DNA of 64,000 nucleotides from NCBI RefSeq assembly GCF_002250835.2, contig NZ_NOJY02000002.1, positions 62,001 through 126,000 of the forward strand. The letters are read 5' to 3'. Both the position numbers and the translations under genes were made by a program. Origin of the DNA: Romboutsia weinsteinii. Lineage in GTDB: Bacteria > Bacillota > Clostridia > Peptostreptococcales > Peptostreptococcaceae. This document shows positions 63,390 through 64,000 of the stretch, piece by piece; positions within the stretch are counted from its first letter, which is position 1, and each line of letters opens with the position of its first letter. Under the pieces are notes generated by a model, which worked only from the letters and a program-made list of their open reading frames with translations, made no database searches and had not been told where the DNA came from.

Positions 63390-63965
63390 ATGAGTTTTAT
63401 CACTATTTTTCTAACATCCTTTGCTCTTGCTATGGATGCATTTGCAGTTTCTGTTACGAAAGGAATTACTCTAAAGAAAATAAATTTTGCTGTTGCTGCA
63501 AAAATTGCTCTGTTCTTTGGATTGTTCCAAGGAGCAATGCCACTTATCGGTTGGGTTTTAGGTATTAGATTTGAGTCTTACATAAAATCTGTAGACCATT
63601 GGATTGCTTTTTTCCTTTTAACATTTATCGGTATCAAGATGATATTTGAAGCTAGAGAGGGCAAAGATGAAGAATCTTCTAGCACTTTATCAACTAAGGA
63701 GCTTATTGTATTATCTATAGCGACTAGTATTGATGCTTTGGCTATAGGAGTTAGCTTTGCATTTTTAAATATTTCAATCCTTCCAATTGCAGGTAGCATA
63801 GCATTAGTAACTTTTATTATGTGCTTTTTAGGTGTATTGCTTGGTCGGACTATCGGACCTATATTTAAAAACTACGCTCAATTTATTGGCGGAATAATAC
63901 TTATCTTAATAGGATTTAATATCCTAAATGAGCATACAGGTATAATTTATAATTTATTTATCTAA
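63390..63965 (+). CDS. mntP: Manganese efflux pump MntP
   Basis: Membrane exporter of Mn2+, 191 residues from the ATG at 63390-63392, with six hydrophobic helices in two repeats: TSFALAMDAFAVSVTKGITLKK and SIATSIDALAIGVSFAFLNISI, each with the conserved acidic residue (D in MDAFAVS and D in IDALAIG) needed for transport. LFQGAMPLIGWVLG and GRTIGPIFKNYAQFIGGIILILIG are also conserved. AAAGGAGG lies 8 bases before the start; the 11 upstream codons in frame are not used. I see no yybP-ykoY riboswitch before it. Confidence 0.93.
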   Translation: MSFITIFLTSFALAMDAFAVSVTKGITLKKINFAVAAKIALFFGLFQGAMPLIGWVLGIRFESYIKSVDHWIAFFLLTFIGIKMIFEAREGKDEESSSTLSTKELIVLSIATSIDALAIGVSFAFLNISILPIAGSIALVTFIMCFLGVLLGRTIGPIFKNYAQFIGGIILILIGFNILNEHTGIIYNLFI

Positions 63966-64000
63966 ATTTATTTAGAGTGATTAATCTTTGGTGTTAATAT

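Overview
The window reads as chromosome of an AT-rich, endospore-forming, anaerobic Firmicute. Clostridia, and within them the Peptostreptococcaceae, fit best: strong GGAGG/GGGGG Shine-Dalgarno sites, frequent TTG/GTG starts, two reverse rubrerythrins, ECF sigma factors paired with DUF4179 proteins, a C. difficile-like hsmR-hsmA pair, a mannose-family PTS run by a LevR-type sigma-54 activator, and a CwlC-like autolysin. This assignment is inference from gene content. I found no rRNA, tRNA, CRISPR array, transposase or prophage block.

Layout. 1-3.7 kb: alpha-glucoside PTS operon (RpiR regulator, 6-phospho-alpha-glucosidase, EIICB), whose two genes carry near-duplicate control regions. 4-12.6 kb: small independent units (membrane protein, secreted peptide, ECF sigma/DUF4179 pair, PfpI-like protein, CwlC-like amidase, MerR regulator with a GNAT gene, solitary PotD). 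12.8-29.5 kb: the main system, a glycosaminoglycan regulon. A secreted PL8 lyase cuts hyaluronan or chondroitin; a mannose-family PTS (IIA, IIC, IID, IIB) imports disaccharides; GH88 hydrolase and a cytoplasmic heparinase II/III-like protein process them; KduI and KduD take the unsaturated uronate to 2-keto-3-deoxygluconate; a GH35 beta-galactosidase is added. A 904-residue LevR-type activator lies in the middle, and four -24/-12 sigma-54 promoters drive all the transcription units except its own gene. Copies of a GTGTYAYA element lie upstream of these promoters and may be the activator sites.

29.5-39.5 kb: predicted heme-responsive hsmR-hsmA operon with a third membrane gene and a tandem operator; a second ECF sigma/DUF4179 pair with an ECF-like promoter; a YlbF-like protein; a Met/Cys/His-rich protein built of five 13-residue repeats; a YjeM-type permease; reverse rubrerythrin; a DUF4397 protein. 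39.8-44.5 kb: a complete Bce-type peptide-antibiotic sensing and resistance module. 44.5-49.5 kb: Ogt, two GNATs, a lipoprotein that seems to lack a normal start codon, and a MATE pump with its MarR regulator. 49.7-56 kb: orphan MsmK-type ATPase, then two Gfo/Idh/MocA oxidoreductases, a TIM-barrel isomerase and a ThuA-like protein, diverging from an AraC regulator. 56-60 kb: ribDEBAH operon behind an FMN riboswitch and two tandem terminators. 60-64 kb: RibD-C-like reductase, WYL and PucR-type regulators, second reverse rubrerythrin, and MntP.

Most units end in clear intrinsic terminators, several of them bidirectional between convergent genes. Starts were set by Shine-Dalgarno spacing, so several proteins are shorter than their longest open frame.
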